DNA of 64,000 bases from contig NZ_CP113529.1 of NCBI RefSeq assembly GCF_026723865.1, forward strand, positions 5,642,001 through 5,706,000. The letters run 5' to 3'. Below the pieces are notes generated by a model that was given only the letters and a program-made list of their open reading frames with translations, was not told the origin of the DNA and ran no database searches. A program made the translations under genes and the position numbers. The stretch is from Mycobacterium sp. Aquia_216 (GTDB lineage: Bacteria > Actinomycetota > Actinomycetes > Mycobacteriales > Mycobacteriaceae). Positions 44,597 to 56,490 of the stretch are shown in pieces (position 1 is the stretch's first letter; the number at the start of each line of letters is the position of its first letter).

Positions 44597-46123
44597 CTAG
44601 TGGTTGACGGGAATCTCGTCGGCCACACGATCGCCGAGCTCCGCGCCGCGCGCCGCGTTGGCGAGCATGTGCTCGATCACGTTCTTGCCCAACGCGGTTT
44701 CACTGGGCAGCTCGATCGGATACTTGCCGTCGAAGCAGGCGGAGCAAAGCCGTGAGGCCGGCTGCTCGGTCGCCGCAACCATGCCGCGCAGCGAGATGTA
44801 GCCCAGCGTGTCGGCGCCGATCGCATGCCGCACCGCCTCGAGCATCTCGTCCTCGTCCTCGACGGCGTTGGCGATCAACTCGGCCGGCGACGGGAAGTCG
44901 ATGCCGTAGAAGCACGGCCACTTCACCGGTGGCGAGGCGATTCGCACGTGCACCTCGACGGCGCCGGCCTCGCGCAGCATCCGCAACAATGCACGCTGGG
45001 TGTTACCCCGCACGATCGAGTCGTCGACGACGATGAGCCGCTTGCCGCGGATCACCTCTTTGAGCGGGTTGAGCTTCAACCGGATACCCAGCTGACGGAT
45101 GGTCTGGGACGGCTGAATGAATGTTCGCCCGACGTAGGCGTTCTTCATCAGACCCTGCCCGTACGGAACACCGGACTCCTGCGCGTATCCCACCGCGGCG
45201 GGGGTCCCCGATTCCGGCACGCCGATCACCAGGTCGGCGTCCACCGGGCGTTCGCGGGCCAGCCGGCGGCCGATCTCCACCCGGGCGCCGTGCACCGATC
45301 GACCGCCGATGGTGCTGTCCGGCCGGGCCAAGTAGACGTATTCGAAGACGCAGCCCTTGGGGGTGGGGTTGGCGAAACGTGTGGATCGCACCCCGTCCGC
45401 GTCGATCGCCAGCAGCTCGCCCGGTTCGATGTCGCGGACGAACGAGGCACCGACGATGTCGAGCGCGGCCGTCTCGGAGGCCACCACCCAGCCGCGGTCC
45501 AGGCGTCCGAGCGAAAGCGGGCGCACCCCGTGGGGATCGCGGCACGCGTACAGCGTGTTCTCGTCCATGAAGGTGAGGCAGAAGGCCCCGCGAACGGTCG
45601 GCAGCAGTTCCAGTGCCGCCTGTTCCAGGGTGGAGTCGGCCGCGCCGTGGGCGAGCAGCGCGCCCAGGATGTCGGAGTCCGTCGTCGCCGGCGCCGGGCA
45701 ACGCTTGGCAATCAGCCCCGCGTCACGCGCGCGTGCGGCGAGCTCGGCGGTGTTGACCAGGTTCCCGTTGTGTCCCAGGGCGACGCCCGTGCCGGCGGCG
45801 GTATTGCGGAACACCGGCTGGGCGTTTTCCCAGGTGGTGTCGCCCGTGGTCGAGTAACGGCAGTGCCCGATCGCGACGTGGCCCTGCATGGCCGCCAGCG
45901 TCTGCTCGTCGAACACCTGGCTGACCAGGCCGAGGTCTTTGAAGACCAGCACCTGAGATCCATCGGCGACGGCGATACCAGCGGCTTCCTGACCGCGATG
46001 CTGCAGCGCGTACAGGCCGTAGTAGGTGAGTTTGGCGACTTCCTCGCCCGGGGCCCAGACCCCGAATACACCGCACTCTTCGCGGGGCGAGTTCAGGTCC
46101 TGCTCGGATTCCTGGACGGTCAC
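44597..46123 (-). CDS. purF: Amidophosphoribosyltransferase
   Basis: 508 residues from GTG 46123. A 16-residue propeptide ends before C17 (EECGVFG), the N-terminal nucleophile exposed by cleavage. The glutaminase half has CRYSTTGDTTWENAQP and GHNGNLVN; the PRPP-binding loop is LIVVDDSIVRGNT; the iron-sulfur cysteines of the Bacillus-type enzyme are present near the C-terminus (CFYGIDFPS, LCSACF). It starts purine synthesis by making phosphoribosylamine. Upstream of purM. Confidence 0.97.
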   Translation of the reverse strand: MTVQESEQDLNSPREECGVFGVWAPGEEVAKLTYYGLYALQHRGQEAAGIAVADGSQVLVFKDLGLVSQVFDEQTLAAMQGHVAIGHCRYSTTGDTTWENAQPVFRNTAAGTGVALGHNGNLVNTAELAARARDAGLIAKRCPAPATTDSDILGALLAHGAADSTLEQAALELLPTVRGAFCLTFMDENTLYACRDPHGVRPLSLGRLDRGWVVASETAALDIVGASFVRDIEPGELLAIDADGVRSTRFANPTPKGCVFEYVYLARPDSTIGGRSVHGARVEIGRRLARERPVDADLVIGVPESGTPAAVGYAQESGVPYGQGLMKNAYVGRTFIQPSQTIRQLGIRLKLNPLKEVIRGKRLIVVDDSIVRGNTQRALLRMLREAGAVEVHVRIASPPVKWPCFYGIDFPSPAELIANAVEDEDEMLEAVRHAIGADTLGYISLRGMVAATEQPASRLCSACFDGKYPIELPSETALGKNVIEHMLANAARGAELGDRVADEIPVNH

Positions 46124-46232
46124 GGTGGGCGGCTCCCTAGAGAGAGGGGTGACGTAACGGAGTTTACGGGCACGTAAGCCCCCCGCACGAATCCGTTGGG
46201 CGTGTTGAGCGCCGAAATTATCGGCGTGTCAG

Positions 46233-46251
46233 CCTGAACCTGCAGTTCAGG
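46233..46251 (-). terminator. Hairpin after the sterol-carrier-like gene
   Basis: CCTGAAC-CTGCA-GTTCAGG, 7 bp, 8 bp beyond the stop at 46259; a second hairpin GCCGA-AATTA-TCGGC lies at 46211-46225. Probably separates this gene from purF. Confidence 0.45.
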
Positions 46252-46258
46252 GTTATAT

Positions 46259-46648
46259 TCAGCCCACATCGAACAACGGTAACCAGTGGTCGATTTCACC
46301 CGCTCGGGCGCCCGATAACGTCAGCGATCCGGCGGCCTTGGCGTCGGCGAGCGTGAACATTCCGGCGGCCAGGAGCAGCCACGTCCTCGGATCGGTCTCC
46401 ACGACATTGGGAGGTGTGCCACGGGTGTGTTTCGGCCCGGCCACACACTGCACGGCGACGAATGGGGGGATCCGGACCTCGACGCTGGCACCGGGCGCCA
46501 TTGCGGCCAGCGTGCGCGCGGTGAGGCGAACCGCCGTCGCCAGTGTGGCGCGATCCGGTGCGGGACGGGTTTCGTCGCGTAACCAGGCCGCGACGGCCGC
46601 CAGGACCTGACGCGTCTTGGCCGGATCGGCACTATCGCGGGCGGCCAT
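46259..46648 (-). CDS. Sterol-carrier-family conserved protein (Rv0807 homologue)
   Basis: 129 residues from ATG 46648. Mostly helical N-terminus (KTRQVLAAVAAWLRD) and a hydrophobic central strand (VEVRIPPFVAVQC), with PPNVVETDPRTWLLLAAG, the pattern of mycobacterial sterol carrier family proteins. Predicted cytoplasmic. Upstream of purF in the same direction but separated by 135 bp with hairpins and a purF promoter (TAAACT). Divergent from the orphan mce gene, with 19 bp between start codons. Confidence 0.8.
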   Translation of the reverse strand: MAARDSADPAKTRQVLAAVAAWLRDETRPAPDRATLATAVRLTARTLAAMAPGASVEVRIPPFVAVQCVAGPKHTRGTPPNVVETDPRTWLLLAAGMFTLADAKAAGSLTLSGARAGEIDHWLPLFDVG

Positions 46649-46667
46649 ACCTTAGGGTCTCAGAATC

Positions 46668-47882
46668 ATGGAGCGTCGTCGTTCGCGGCCGCCGCCCCCT
46701 TACAAGACCGTCGGCCTCGTGACGATAGTGGTCATGGGGCTCATCGGGATGGTCCTGTATTCGCAGTTCCGCGGCGACTTCACATCGAAGACGAAGTTGA
46801 CCATGGTGGCCCCCCGAGCGGGCCTGGTGATGGATCCCGGTTCCAAGGTCACCTACAACGGCGTCGAGATCGGCCGGGTGTCCGGCATCTCCGAGTTCAG
46901 CCGGGACGGCAAGCCCGCCGCCAAAGTACTGCTGGACGTGACTCCCAAGTACGTCAACATGATTCCCGCGAACGTGGCCGCCGAAGTGAAGGCGTCGACC
47001 GTGTTCGGCAACAAGTACGTAGCCCTGAGATCTCCGAAAATCCCTGCACCACAATCGATTACACCGTCCACAGTGATCAACGCGACATCGGTGACGACAG
47101 AGTTCAATACCGTGTTCGAGACGCTGATGTCGATCACCGAGCAGGTCGATCCGGTCAAGGTGAACTTGACGCTGTCCGCGGCGGCGCAGGCGCTGGCCGG
47201 GCTGGGCGAGAAATTCGGCACCTCGCTGATCAGCGGCAACGCGATCCTCGACGACCTGAACCCGCAGCTGCCCATGGCGCGCTTGGACATTGCGCGGTTG
47301 GCGGCGCTGAGTGAGACGTACGCCGACGCCGCTCCGGACCTCTGGGCCGCCCTCGACCACGCGGTGACGACGGCGCGGACGCTGAACCGTCAGCTTGGTG
47401 ATCTGGATGCGGCATTGCTGGCGGCGGCGGGATTGGGAACCAGCGGTGTGGACGTTTTCGGACGCAGTGGGCCGTATCTGGCGCGGGGAGCGGCCGATCT
47501 CGTTCCCTCCGCCCAGCTGCTGGACGAGTACAGCCCCGAAATCTTTTGCACCATCCGCAACTTCAACGAAGTGGCACCGAAGATTCACAACGCCCTGGGC
47601 GATAACGGCTACGCGCTGGGGGCCCACTCCTCCGGTTCGATCGCCGGAGCGCCTAACCCGTACATCTATCCGGAGAACCTGCCTCGGACCAACGCCAGGG
47701 GCGGACCCGGCGGGCGACCGGGATGCTGGCAGTCGATTACCCGCGAACTCTGGCCTGCTCCCTATCTCGTCATGGACACCGGTGCGAGCGTGGCCCCGTA
47801 CAACCACTTTGAGGTCGGCTCACCGGTGGCCGTGGAGTATGTCTGGGGACGCCAACTAGGTGACAACACCATCAACCCCTGA
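46668..47882 (+). CDS. Orphan MceA-type protein
   Basis: 404 residues from ATG 46668 (TAGGGT -10 box 9 bp upstream). One N-terminal helix (about 15-31), then the MCE domain (TMVAPRAGLVMDPGSKVTYNGVEIGRV) and a helical tail. It ends VWGRQLGDNTINP, the ending typical of the first (A) protein of mce operons. There is no yrbE permease or other mce gene beside it. Mce proteins build lipid-transfer tunnels, so this one may associate with a complex encoded elsewhere. Confidence 0.88.
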   Translation: MERRRSRPPPPYKTVGLVTIVVMGLIGMVLYSQFRGDFTSKTKLTMVAPRAGLVMDPGSKVTYNGVEIGRVSGISEFSRDGKPAAKVLLDVTPKYVNMIPANVAAEVKASTVFGNKYVALRSPKIPAPQSITPSTVINATSVTTEFNTVFETLMSITEQVDPVKVNLTLSAAAQALAGLGEKFGTSLISGNAILDDLNPQLPMARLDIARLAALSETYADAAPDLWAALDHAVTTARTLNRQLGDLDAALLAAAGLGTSGVDVFGRSGPYLARGAADLVPSAQLLDEYSPEIFCTIRNFNEVAPKIHNALGDNGYALGAHSSGSIAGAPNPYIYPENLPRTNARGGPGGRPGCWQSITRELWPAPYLVMDTGASVAPYNHFEVGSPVAVEYVWGRQLGDNTINP

Positions 47883-47891
47883 AGAGAGACA

Positions 47892-49199
47892 ATGACATTC
47901 GCGTGCTTGGCTGCCCACCGGGTGGCAGCCGTCGCCCGTCGACTCGCGGCGTTCGCGATCACCGCCGCGACGCTGTCGGTCTCGGGCTGCGGCGACTCCG
48001 GCGACCATACCGAGGGTGACCCGTCGGACAACGGCTGTCACACGCTGGCCGCCGATCCCGGATGGTATGGCGACAACAGGGACCGGATCAACGCGATGAT
48101 CGGCAAGCTGGGCACCTGCGGCAAGCTGGCACCCGAGGCCGACGCGGCGCCGCTGGCGTTGTTCGACTGGGATGGCACCATGGTGAAGAACGACATCGGC
48201 GACGCGACCTTCTTCTGGATGGTGCGCAACTCCAAGGTTCGTCAACCTGCCGCCGGAAATTGGAGCACGACAAGCCAATACCTCACCCCACCGGCCGCCG
48301 CGGCCCTGGCCGCCGCGTGTGGCGCGCTGGCGCCCCCGGGCCAACCATTGCCGACGGGATCCAACGGCGGGTGCGCCGACGAACTGATTTCGGTATACAG
48401 CGATCGCCAGATACGAACGGGCGCGGCGGCATTCGACGGCTACAACCATCGGCGCATCGCTCCCGCCGCCGCTTGGGCGGCACAACTTCTCGCCGGCTGG
48501 ACCGAAGCCGACGTCGGCGGATTCGCCGAAGCGGCTCGGCGGGAGAACCTGGACGCACCCGAGGGCGCCGAACAGCTGGTGGGCAGCGGCCGCCGAAACG
48601 GGTGGATTCGCTACTACGCGCAGATGCGAGACTTGGTCACCGCCCTGCAGGCCAACGGATTTGACGTGCGAATCATCTCCGCTTCACCCGAGCCGGCGGT
48701 GCGAGTGTGGGCCGCCGAATTGGGAATCTCGGCCGACCACGTGATGGGCACCCGCACCGAGCACAACGGTGACGTCCTCACTACGCGATTGACGTCCTGC
48801 GGCGGGGAGCCATCGATTCCCTTCAACGAGGGCAAACGCTGCCGGATCAACGAGCAAGTCTTCGGCGTCCAGGGAACGGCGGCCTTCGACCAGCTGCCCG
48901 GGCAGCGGCGCCAGGTGTTCGGGGCCGGCGACTCCGATGGCGACGTAACGTTCGTCGCGGATGCGACCGCGCTCCGCCTGGTGATCAATCGCAACCAGAT
49001 CGAGTTGATGTGCCGGGCCTACGCCAATCTCGACGGCCGTTGGCTGGTCAACCCGATGTTCATCAATCCACTGACAGCGAGCCCGCCCTACCCGTGCGCG
49101 ACCCAGGGGTTCGACCAGCCCAACGGCGACCAGGCGCCGCTACTGCGACCCGACGGCGTCGTCGTCCCCGACCAGCAGGACCGCGTATTCTCGGGGTAG
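47892..49199 (+). CDS. HAD-superfamily phosphatase lipoprotein
   Basis: 435 residues from ATG 47892, 9 bp after the mce gene. The signal peptide ends in lipobox VSGC (30-33), so it is surface-anchored. HAD motif I FDWDGTMV (D92, D94), motif II IISASPEP, and motif IV GAGDSDGDVTF are intact, resembling phosphoserine phosphatase-type enzymes. The substrate is outside the membrane and unknown. Pairing with the MceA protein suggests a shared transcript. Confidence 0.85.
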   Translation: MTFACLAAHRVAAVARRLAAFAITAATLSVSGCGDSGDHTEGDPSDNGCHTLAADPGWYGDNRDRINAMIGKLGTCGKLAPEADAAPLALFDWDGTMVKNDIGDATFFWMVRNSKVRQPAAGNWSTTSQYLTPPAAAALAAACGALAPPGQPLPTGSNGGCADELISVYSDRQIRTGAAAFDGYNHRRIAPAAAWAAQLLAGWTEADVGGFAEAARRENLDAPEGAEQLVGSGRRNGWIRYYAQMRDLVTALQANGFDVRIISASPEPAVRVWAAELGISADHVMGTRTEHNGDVLTTRLTSCGGEPSIPFNEGKRCRINEQVFGVQGTAAFDQLPGQRRQVFGAGDSDGDVTFVADATALRLVINRNQIELMCRAYANLDGRWLVNPMFINPLTASPPYPCATQGFDQPNGDQAPLLRPDGVVVPDQQDRVFSG

Positions 49200-49418
49200 C
49201 TGACAGCTGAACTCTTGTGACACTGATGCAACGGCAAGGTTTCCGGCACGTGTCTGGAAAGTCTCTAAATCGGCTGCCTTGCAAGAGTTGTCAACTTAAC
49301 GGCACCCTATAGAGATAATCGCACGTCAGCCGGCCGCCGTCGCCCCTCGCTCGATGCTCGATGTGCGAAACCCGCTGGTTTCGCTGAGACTCCGTAAGAC
49401 GGAAGGCGGTGTATCCCG

Positions 49419-50987
49419 ATGGCCATCCGGCGCACCCTCGACCCCATTGTCGTCAGCCGGGGCGGCAAGATTGCCCGTCTGGAGTCCAGCCTGACCCCAC
49501 ATGAGGCACAGATCGAGGATCTGGTGTTCATTCGAAAGGCGTTGAACCGGGCCGATATTCCTTTCCTGCTGATCCGCAACCACAAAGACCGGCCGATCCT
49601 CGCGATCAATATAGAGCTACGCCCCGCGGTTGAGCGTGCGCTCGCGACGGCGGCTGCCGGCGAACCCGTATACGCCAAGACCATCGACGAGAAGGGTCTT
49701 TCTCCGGTCCTGGTCGCCAACGGACGGCTGTCCCCGTTGATCGATCCGCGCATGGTGCGGCTATATCGGCGGCGAATCGCGCCCGGCGGACTACGCTACG
49801 GGCCGGCGTTCGGCGTCGAACTTCAGTTCTGGGTCTACGAGGATACCGTGATCCGGTGTCCCGTGGAGAATTCGTTGACCCGCAAAGTGTTGCCGCACAG
49901 TGAAATAAAGCCAGCGACCGTCAAGCTCTACGGATACAAATGGCAGACCATCGCGGGAATGTTCACTCCGCACGCAAGCGACGTGACATTCGATATCGAC
50001 ATGGTGTTCTCTTGGGTCGAAGGCACTGATCCGCAGTTTCGCGCCCGGCGCGCGGCCCAGATGTCGCGGTACGTCGCGGGCGAAGGCGACGATGCCGAAG
50101 CGCGCATTCGGCAGATCGATGAGTTGAAGTACGCCCTACGGTCGGTGAACATGTTTGCGCCGTGGGTGCGCCGGATCTTCATCGCAACGGATTCATCCGT
50201 GCCGGCATGGCTGGCCGAGCATCCGAAAATCACCATCGTTCGCGCGGAGGAGCATTTCTCGGACCCGACGGCCTTGCCCACCTACAGCTCGCACGCGGTG
50301 GAAAGCCAACTGCACAACATCGCGGATCTCAGTGAGCATTTCCTGTATTCCAACGATGACATGTTTTTCGGTCGACCGCTCAAGGCCAGCATGTTCTTTT
50401 CCCCGGGCGGCATCACGAGGTTCATCGAGGCGAAGACGCGCATCGGGCTGGGCGGCAACGACCCCTCGCGCAGCGGGTTCGAGAATGCGGCCCGAGTCAA
50501 CCGGCAGCTGATCCTGGAGCGATTCGGACAGGTCATCACTCGCCATCTCGAACACACCGCGGTTCCGTTGCGCAAGAGCGTGCTGCAGCAGATGGAGCAG
50601 GAGTTCCCGGACGACTTCGCGCGCACTCAGGCCAGTCAATTCCGTTCCAGCACCGATATCTCGGTGACCAACTCGTTCTACCACTACTACGCGCTGATGA
50701 CCGGACGTGCCGTGCAGCAGGAGAAGGCCAAGGTGTTGTACGTCAACACCACCACCCGTGCCGGTCTCGAGCTATTGCCCGTGCTGCGAAAGAAGCGCGA
50801 CTATGACTTCTTCTGCCTCAACGACAGCAGCTTCCCCGAAGTCTCTCCGGACGAGCGGACCGAACGCGTCACCGGGTTCCTCGAACGCTATTTCCCGATA
50901 CCCGCGCCTTGGGAGAAAGTCGCGGCCGACGTCAATCAACCGGGCTTTGCCGAGCCGATGACGTTAACGCCATTGGAGGGTGGGTAA
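49419..50987 (+). CDS. cpsY: Stealth-family sugar-phosphate transferase CpsY
   Basis: 522 residues from ATG 49419. Stealth conserved regions are visible: [16 protein letters not shown] (CR1, about 195), [21 protein letters not shown] and [27 protein letters not shown] (CR2), with the DD pair likely binding metal. These enzymes transfer sugar-phosphate units to make capsule-like polymers. It matches Rv0806c. Its 3' end overlaps cpdA by 56 bp on the other strand. The 219 bp before it hold no gene. Confidence 0.9.
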   Translation: MAIRRTLDPIVVSRGGKIARLESSLTPHEAQIEDLVFIRKALNRADIPFLLIRNHKDRPILAINIELRPAVERALATAAAGEPVYAKTIDEKGLSPVLVANGRLSPLIDPRMVRLYRRRIAPGGLRYGPAFGVELQFWVYEDTVIRCPVENSLTRKVLPHSEIKPATVKLYGYKWQTIAGMFTPHASDVTFDIDMVFSWVEGTDPQFRARRAAQMSRYVAGEGDDAEARIRQIDELKYALRSVNMFAPWVRRIFIATDSSVPAWLAEHPKITIVRAEEHFSDPTALPTYSSHAVESQLHNIADLSEHFLYSNDDMFFGRPLKASMFFSPGGITRFIEAKTRIGLGGNDPSRSGFENAARVNRQLILERFGQVITRHLEHTAVPLRKSVLQQMEQEFPDDFARTQASQFRSSTDISVTNSFYHYYALMTGRAVQQEKAKVLYVNTTTRAGLELLPVLRKKRDYDFFCLNDSSFPEVSPDERTERVTGFLERYFPIPAPWEKVAADVNQPGFAEPMTLTPLEGG

Positions 50988-51888
50988 ACAGCGAATCCCG
51001 ACGAGACGGTTCGATGAAGAGTCCGGCTTCGGCGATTTTGCGTTGCGACTCCGCGGGAGAAACGAAGGTGCCCACGGTTTTTCCGCTGCCGAGCGGAATC
51101 ACGGAGTGCACCACGGTGTCTTGGTAGACGTGCACCACGTTGCAGCCCTGGGCGCCGTCCCTACCTCGGGTGCCCCCGGCTTCGACCGTCAGGTCTTGGG
51201 TGTAGCACGTGGCCGAGGCGACCGACACGGGGATTCCGACAAAGGTCGCATTCGTCGAATAGTGCAGGTGCCCGGCCAAAATGGCACGCACATCGGTGCC
51301 CTTGAGGACGTGACCAAGCGGCGCCTGGTCACGCAATTCGACCGTGACGGCCAAGTCCAAAACGCTGGGAATCGGCGGATGATGCAACGCCAGAATGGTT
51401 CCGTCGGGCGCCGGGGTCGCCAATTCGTCGGCGAGCCAATCCAATTGGGAGTCACTGATCTCACCGTAGTGATGTCCCGGGACCGACGTATCCAACGTGA
51501 TGATGCGCAACCCGTCGACCATGCGGATACGGTCGAACGGCGCCATCGACGGCGCCTCGTCCAGCAACAGCCTGCGCAGTTCCGCGCGGTTATCGTGGTT
51601 GCCCATTACCCAGACGAGTTCGGCACCCAGCTCCGCGGCGAACGGTTCAACCACGCGGCGCAGCTTGCGGTAGGCCTCGGGTTCGCCCTTGTCGGCCAGG
51701 TCGCCGGTGAAGATGATCGCGTCGGGCCGCAGCCCGGAATGCCTGAGCTGCTCCAGCAGCTTGCCGAGCAGGCCGTCGGCGTCGACCGCTCCATAAAGGG
51801 AGCCGTCTCCCGAAATGAGGTGCGTATCGCTGATGTGCAAAAGCACGTAGTCCGGCCGCGAATGCTCCGCGGCCCTGAGTCTGCGCAC
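50932..51888 (-). CDS. cpdA: Cyclic nucleotide phosphodiesterase (Rv0805 homologue)
   Basis: 318 residues from GTG 51888, chosen because it gives the length and N-terminus of Rv0805 (RRLRAAEH...[13 protein letters not shown]) and has GGAAGGGG 12 bp upstream; TTG 51900 sits directly on that sequence. Dimetal site: [24 protein letters not shown] and GHLHYS. It hydrolyses 2',3'- and 3',5'-cyclic nucleotides and the homologue also affects the cell wall. A TATACT -10 box lies at 51939-51934. Confidence 0.95.
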   Translation of the reverse strand: MRRLRAAEHSRPDYVLLHISDTHLISGDGSLYGAVDADGLLGKLLEQLRHSGLRPDAIIFTGDLADKGEPEAYRKLRRVVEPFAAELGAELVWVMGNHDNRAELRRLLLDEAPSMAPFDRIRMVDGLRIITLDTSVPGHHYGEISDSQLDWLADELATPAPDGTILALHHPPIPSVLDLAVTVELRDQAPLGHVLKGTDVRAILAGHLHYSTNATFVGIPVSVASATCYTQDLTVEAGGTRGRDGAQGCNVVHVYQDTVVHSVIPLGSGKTVGTFVSPAESQRKIAEAGLFIEPSRRDSLFTHPPMALTSSARQSPVD

Positions 51889-51957
51889 CGGAGGTGCCAA
51901 CCCCTTCCATGATCAGTTAACACAAACGAAACAAGTATACCCGGGGTGATGGGCAAT

Positions 51958-51975
51958 CCCGCACACTTGTGCGGG
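51958..51975 (-). terminator. Hairpin after purL
   Basis: CCCGCAC-ACTT-GTGCGGG, 7 bp, 33 bp past the purL stop on the minus strand and upstream of the cpdA promoter. Confidence 0.6.
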
Positions 51976-52007
51976 GATCCACCAGGCGTTATCCGCAGAT
52001 CCGCCGC

Positions 52008-54329
<2,322 letters not shown>

Positions 54330-54374
54330 GGGTGACGGCCCACCCCGGCGGCTACCCAAAGCCGGTGGCCGCGC

Positions 54375-55445
54375 CTAGCCCGCGATCTCGGCCAGCGCCG
54401 ATTCCGGGTCAAGGTCGGCATACGCGAACGAATACCGTTGCGCCAGTGCGACAGAGACGTCGGTGCGCTGCCATTCACCGGCACTGGCGGTGACCAGCCA
54501 CAGGGTCAGCCCGTGGGCGACGGAAGCGCGGTAGCGCAACCAGATCTCCTCGGTGCTGGGCAGCTCGTCGGCCGGCAACCCCAGCGAGTCTCGGTATTCG
54601 GCGAGCAGGTCGCGCTCGCTGCGACGCCGATCCGCTACGGTCAGGGCGCCTTGCAGGAAGTAGCCCAGGTCCAGCGACCAATTGCCCCGCCGGGCGACCT
54701 GCCAGTCCAGGAAACCAACCTCGCCGCTGGGCAGCAGGTAGGTGTTGCCGATGTGTGGGTCGCCGTGCAGCAAGGTCTGCGGCGACGTGGTCAGCGTCGC
54801 GACGTACGGCTTCCAGATCGCATCGATGAGCTTGTCGATGGTCAGCGACAGCACTTCCGCGGGCGCGTCGGCGCCAAGGCGTTCGAGGGCGGCCGGCAGC
54901 GGTGCCGCCTCCATGCCCTTCCATGGCAGAAAAGGCTCCAGCCATGCCAGGGCCGGCTCGCGCAGCACGCGTTCACCCCAGTAGCGGCCGTGCATCCGGG
55001 CCAGGCCACGCACACCGGTGGCGACCTGCTCGACTGTCATCGGCCGGGTGCCGTCGCGCGGATCGGCTCCCCTGGCCCGAAGATCCTCCATGACCAAGAC
55101 GAAGTCGTAGTCGGGCTCATCGATCAGCGCGGTGTAGACGGCCGGGTGTTCCAGCGGTAAATCCACCCCGCAGGTGAAAAGTCGCGGCTCGTGGAACATC
55201 CCGCTGGTCAGGCGAATCAGCACTTTGTGCGCGGGGTCGGCAGCCTTGACGAAGACCGTGCCCGGGCCCGCACCGGCTTGGTAGGTGACACCCAGCCGGG
55301 CACGCCGGTTGGTGCCGTCGTCGCGAAGCGCGACGGTGACCGTATCGACCACGACACCGGGAAAGTCCATGGCCAGCGCCGCCGACATCCACTCGGGCGT
55401 GATTTCGTCCCAGGTCTTCGGCACTGACAACGAGGGAGCACTCAC
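54375..55445 (-). CDS. Aminoglycoside-phosphotransferase-fold kinase
   Basis: 356 residues from GTG 55445 with AGGA 7 bp upstream; the longer frame crosses the promoter. APH/ecdysteroid-kinase-like fold: FVKAADP (ATP lysine), VLVMEDLRARGADP, catalytic LLHGDPHIGN and metal-binding VGFLDWQ. The substrate is unknown; many mycobacterial relatives occur near lipid-metabolism genes. Divergent from a TetR gene with a palindrome between, so probably controlled by it. I do not see evidence for antibiotic resistance. Confidence 0.85.
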   Translation of the reverse strand: MSAPSLSVPKTWDEITPEWMSAALAMDFPGVVVDTVTVALRDDGTNRRARLGVTYQAGAGPGTVFVKAADPAHKVLIRLTSGMFHEPRLFTCGVDLPLEHPAVYTALIDEPDYDFVLVMEDLRARGADPRDGTRPMTVEQVATGVRGLARMHGRYWGERVLREPALAWLEPFLPWKGMEAAPLPAALERLGADAPAEVLSLTIDKLIDAIWKPYVATLTTSPQTLLHGDPHIGNTYLLPSGEVGFLDWQVARRGNWSLDLGYFLQGALTVADRRRSERDLLAEYRDSLGLPADELPSTEEIWLRYRASVAHGLTLWLVTASAGEWQRTDVSVALAQRYSFAYADLDPESALAEIAG

Positions 55446-55465
55446 CGGTGAGTCCTTTCGTAGAA

Positions 55466-55479
55466 ACGACACGTATCGT
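55466..55479. promoter_or_regulatory. Imperfect palindrome, candidate TetR operator
   Basis: ACGACACGTATCGT is symmetric except at one position per half and lies midway in the 51-bp gap between the divergent kinase and TetR genes. Confidence 0.55.
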
Positions 55480-55496
55480 ATCCTAAGCTGGTCACC

Positions 55497-56114
55497 ATGA
55501 AGGTAGCCGAACCCGGCCCGCATCCGCCAGTGACCGACGAACGGGTCGGCCGGCCGCGAGACAGCCGGTTAGATCACGCGATTCTGGACGCCACCCGCGA
55601 GCTGCTGACGACCGGCAGTTACGCCGAATTGTCGATGGAAAGCGTCGCCGCCCGCGCGGGGGTGGGCAAGAAGACGCTGTACCGGCGTTGGTCGTCAAAG
55701 GCACCGTTGGTCGCCGAAGCGGTGTTGGAGGCCTACGGAAGATCGGGGTCGTTTCCGGTCGCGCACACCGGCATCATCCGTGCCGATCTGCGGGCGTGGC
55801 TGAGCGAGCACGCCGAGTTTCTAGCCGAGCCAACCAACGCCGCGTTAGTGCGAGCTCTTGTCGCCGCGGCGGCCGCTCGCCCGGGCGACGGCGAGGATCT
55901 CTATCAACAATTGAGCGCCCCGCAGCTCGCGGGGTTGACGACGCGACTGCGCCGAGCCGTCGCAGACGGAGAACTCCGCGCCGGCGCGGACATCGATGCC
56001 GTCGCGCACGCATTGGTCGGCACGCTGCTCTTTCACGCGCTCACGCGAGTCGGCGACAGCGCCGGATTCGACGGGCTCGTTGACGCGCTGCTGGACGGGA
56101 TATCGAGTTATTGA
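55497..56114 (+). CDS. TetR-family transcriptional regulator
   Basis: 205 residues from ATG 55497. Helix-turn-helix in LSMESVAARAGVGKKTLYRRW (about 43-63), followed by a TetR_C-like helical domain. It probably represses itself and the divergent kinase. Its end overlaps the VOC gene by 7 bp. Confidence 0.9.
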   Translation: MKVAEPGPHPPVTDERVGRPRDSRLDHAILDATRELLTTGSYAELSMESVAARAGVGKKTLYRRWSSKAPLVAEAVLEAYGRSGSFPVAHTGIIRADLRAWLSEHAEFLAEPTNAALVRALVAAAAARPGDGEDLYQQLSAPQLAGLTTRLRRAVADGELRAGADIDAVAHALVGTLLFHALTRVGDSAGFDGLVDALLDGISSY

Positions 56115-56455
56115 CCCGCGACGCAGAACGCATTGCCTTCGGGGTCGGCCAGCACCACCCAGCGAAAGTTGCCGCTGAATTGGTGGCGTCCTACTTCGGT
56201 GGCTCCCGCTGCCGTCAGCCGCGACACCTCGCCGTCGACGTCCTTGGCATGAAAGTCGAGATGCACGCGATTCTTTCCCGGCGTCGGATCGGGCACATTC
56301 TGAAAACCCAGTCGGGGCCCGTCCGGTCGCATGACCGCAAAGAGTTCACCCGGGATCAGTTCTGCTGTGGTGCCCCCGAACTGGTCGGCCCACCAGCTGG
56401 CCAGCTTCGCCGCATCGCCGCAGTCGAACGTGACCATCTCCACTTTGAGCGTCAT
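56108..56455 (-). CDS. VOC/glyoxalase-fold protein (Rv0801 homologue)
   Basis: 115 residues from ATG 56455, the length of Rv0801; -10 box TAGAGT 8 bp upstream suggests a leaderless mRNA, and the 66-residue upstream extension is arginine-rich noise. Two beta-alpha-beta-beta-beta modules: VEMVTFDCGDAAKLASWWADQ and GKNRVHLDFHAKDVDGEVSRL, ending VVLADPEGNAFCV. Candidate metal ligands are the His of VHLDF and the Glu of DPEGN. The substrate is unknown. Confidence 0.85.
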   Translation of the reverse strand: MTLKVEMVTFDCGDAAKLASWWADQFGGTTAELIPGELFAVMRPDGPRLGFQNVPDPTPGKNRVHLDFHAKDVDGEVSRLTAAGATEVGRHQFSGNFRWVVLADPEGNAFCVAGQ

Positions 56456-56463
56456 ACCGGTCG

Positions 56464-56469
56464 ACTCTA
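56464..56469 (-). promoter_or_regulatory. -10 box of leaderless VOC transcript
   Basis: TAGAGT ends 8 bp before ATG 56455. Confidence 0.5.
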
Positions 56470-56490
56470 TGCCTGACCGACCCGCGGAGA

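Noticed and set aside
44825..46177. 450-residue plus-strand frame antisense to purF
   Set aside because: Mirror frame of high-GC coding sequence; no ribosome-binding site or recognisable domain.
54375..55445. Aminoglycoside resistance gene
   Set aside because: Only the kinase fold is shared; context and sequence give no support for drug modification.
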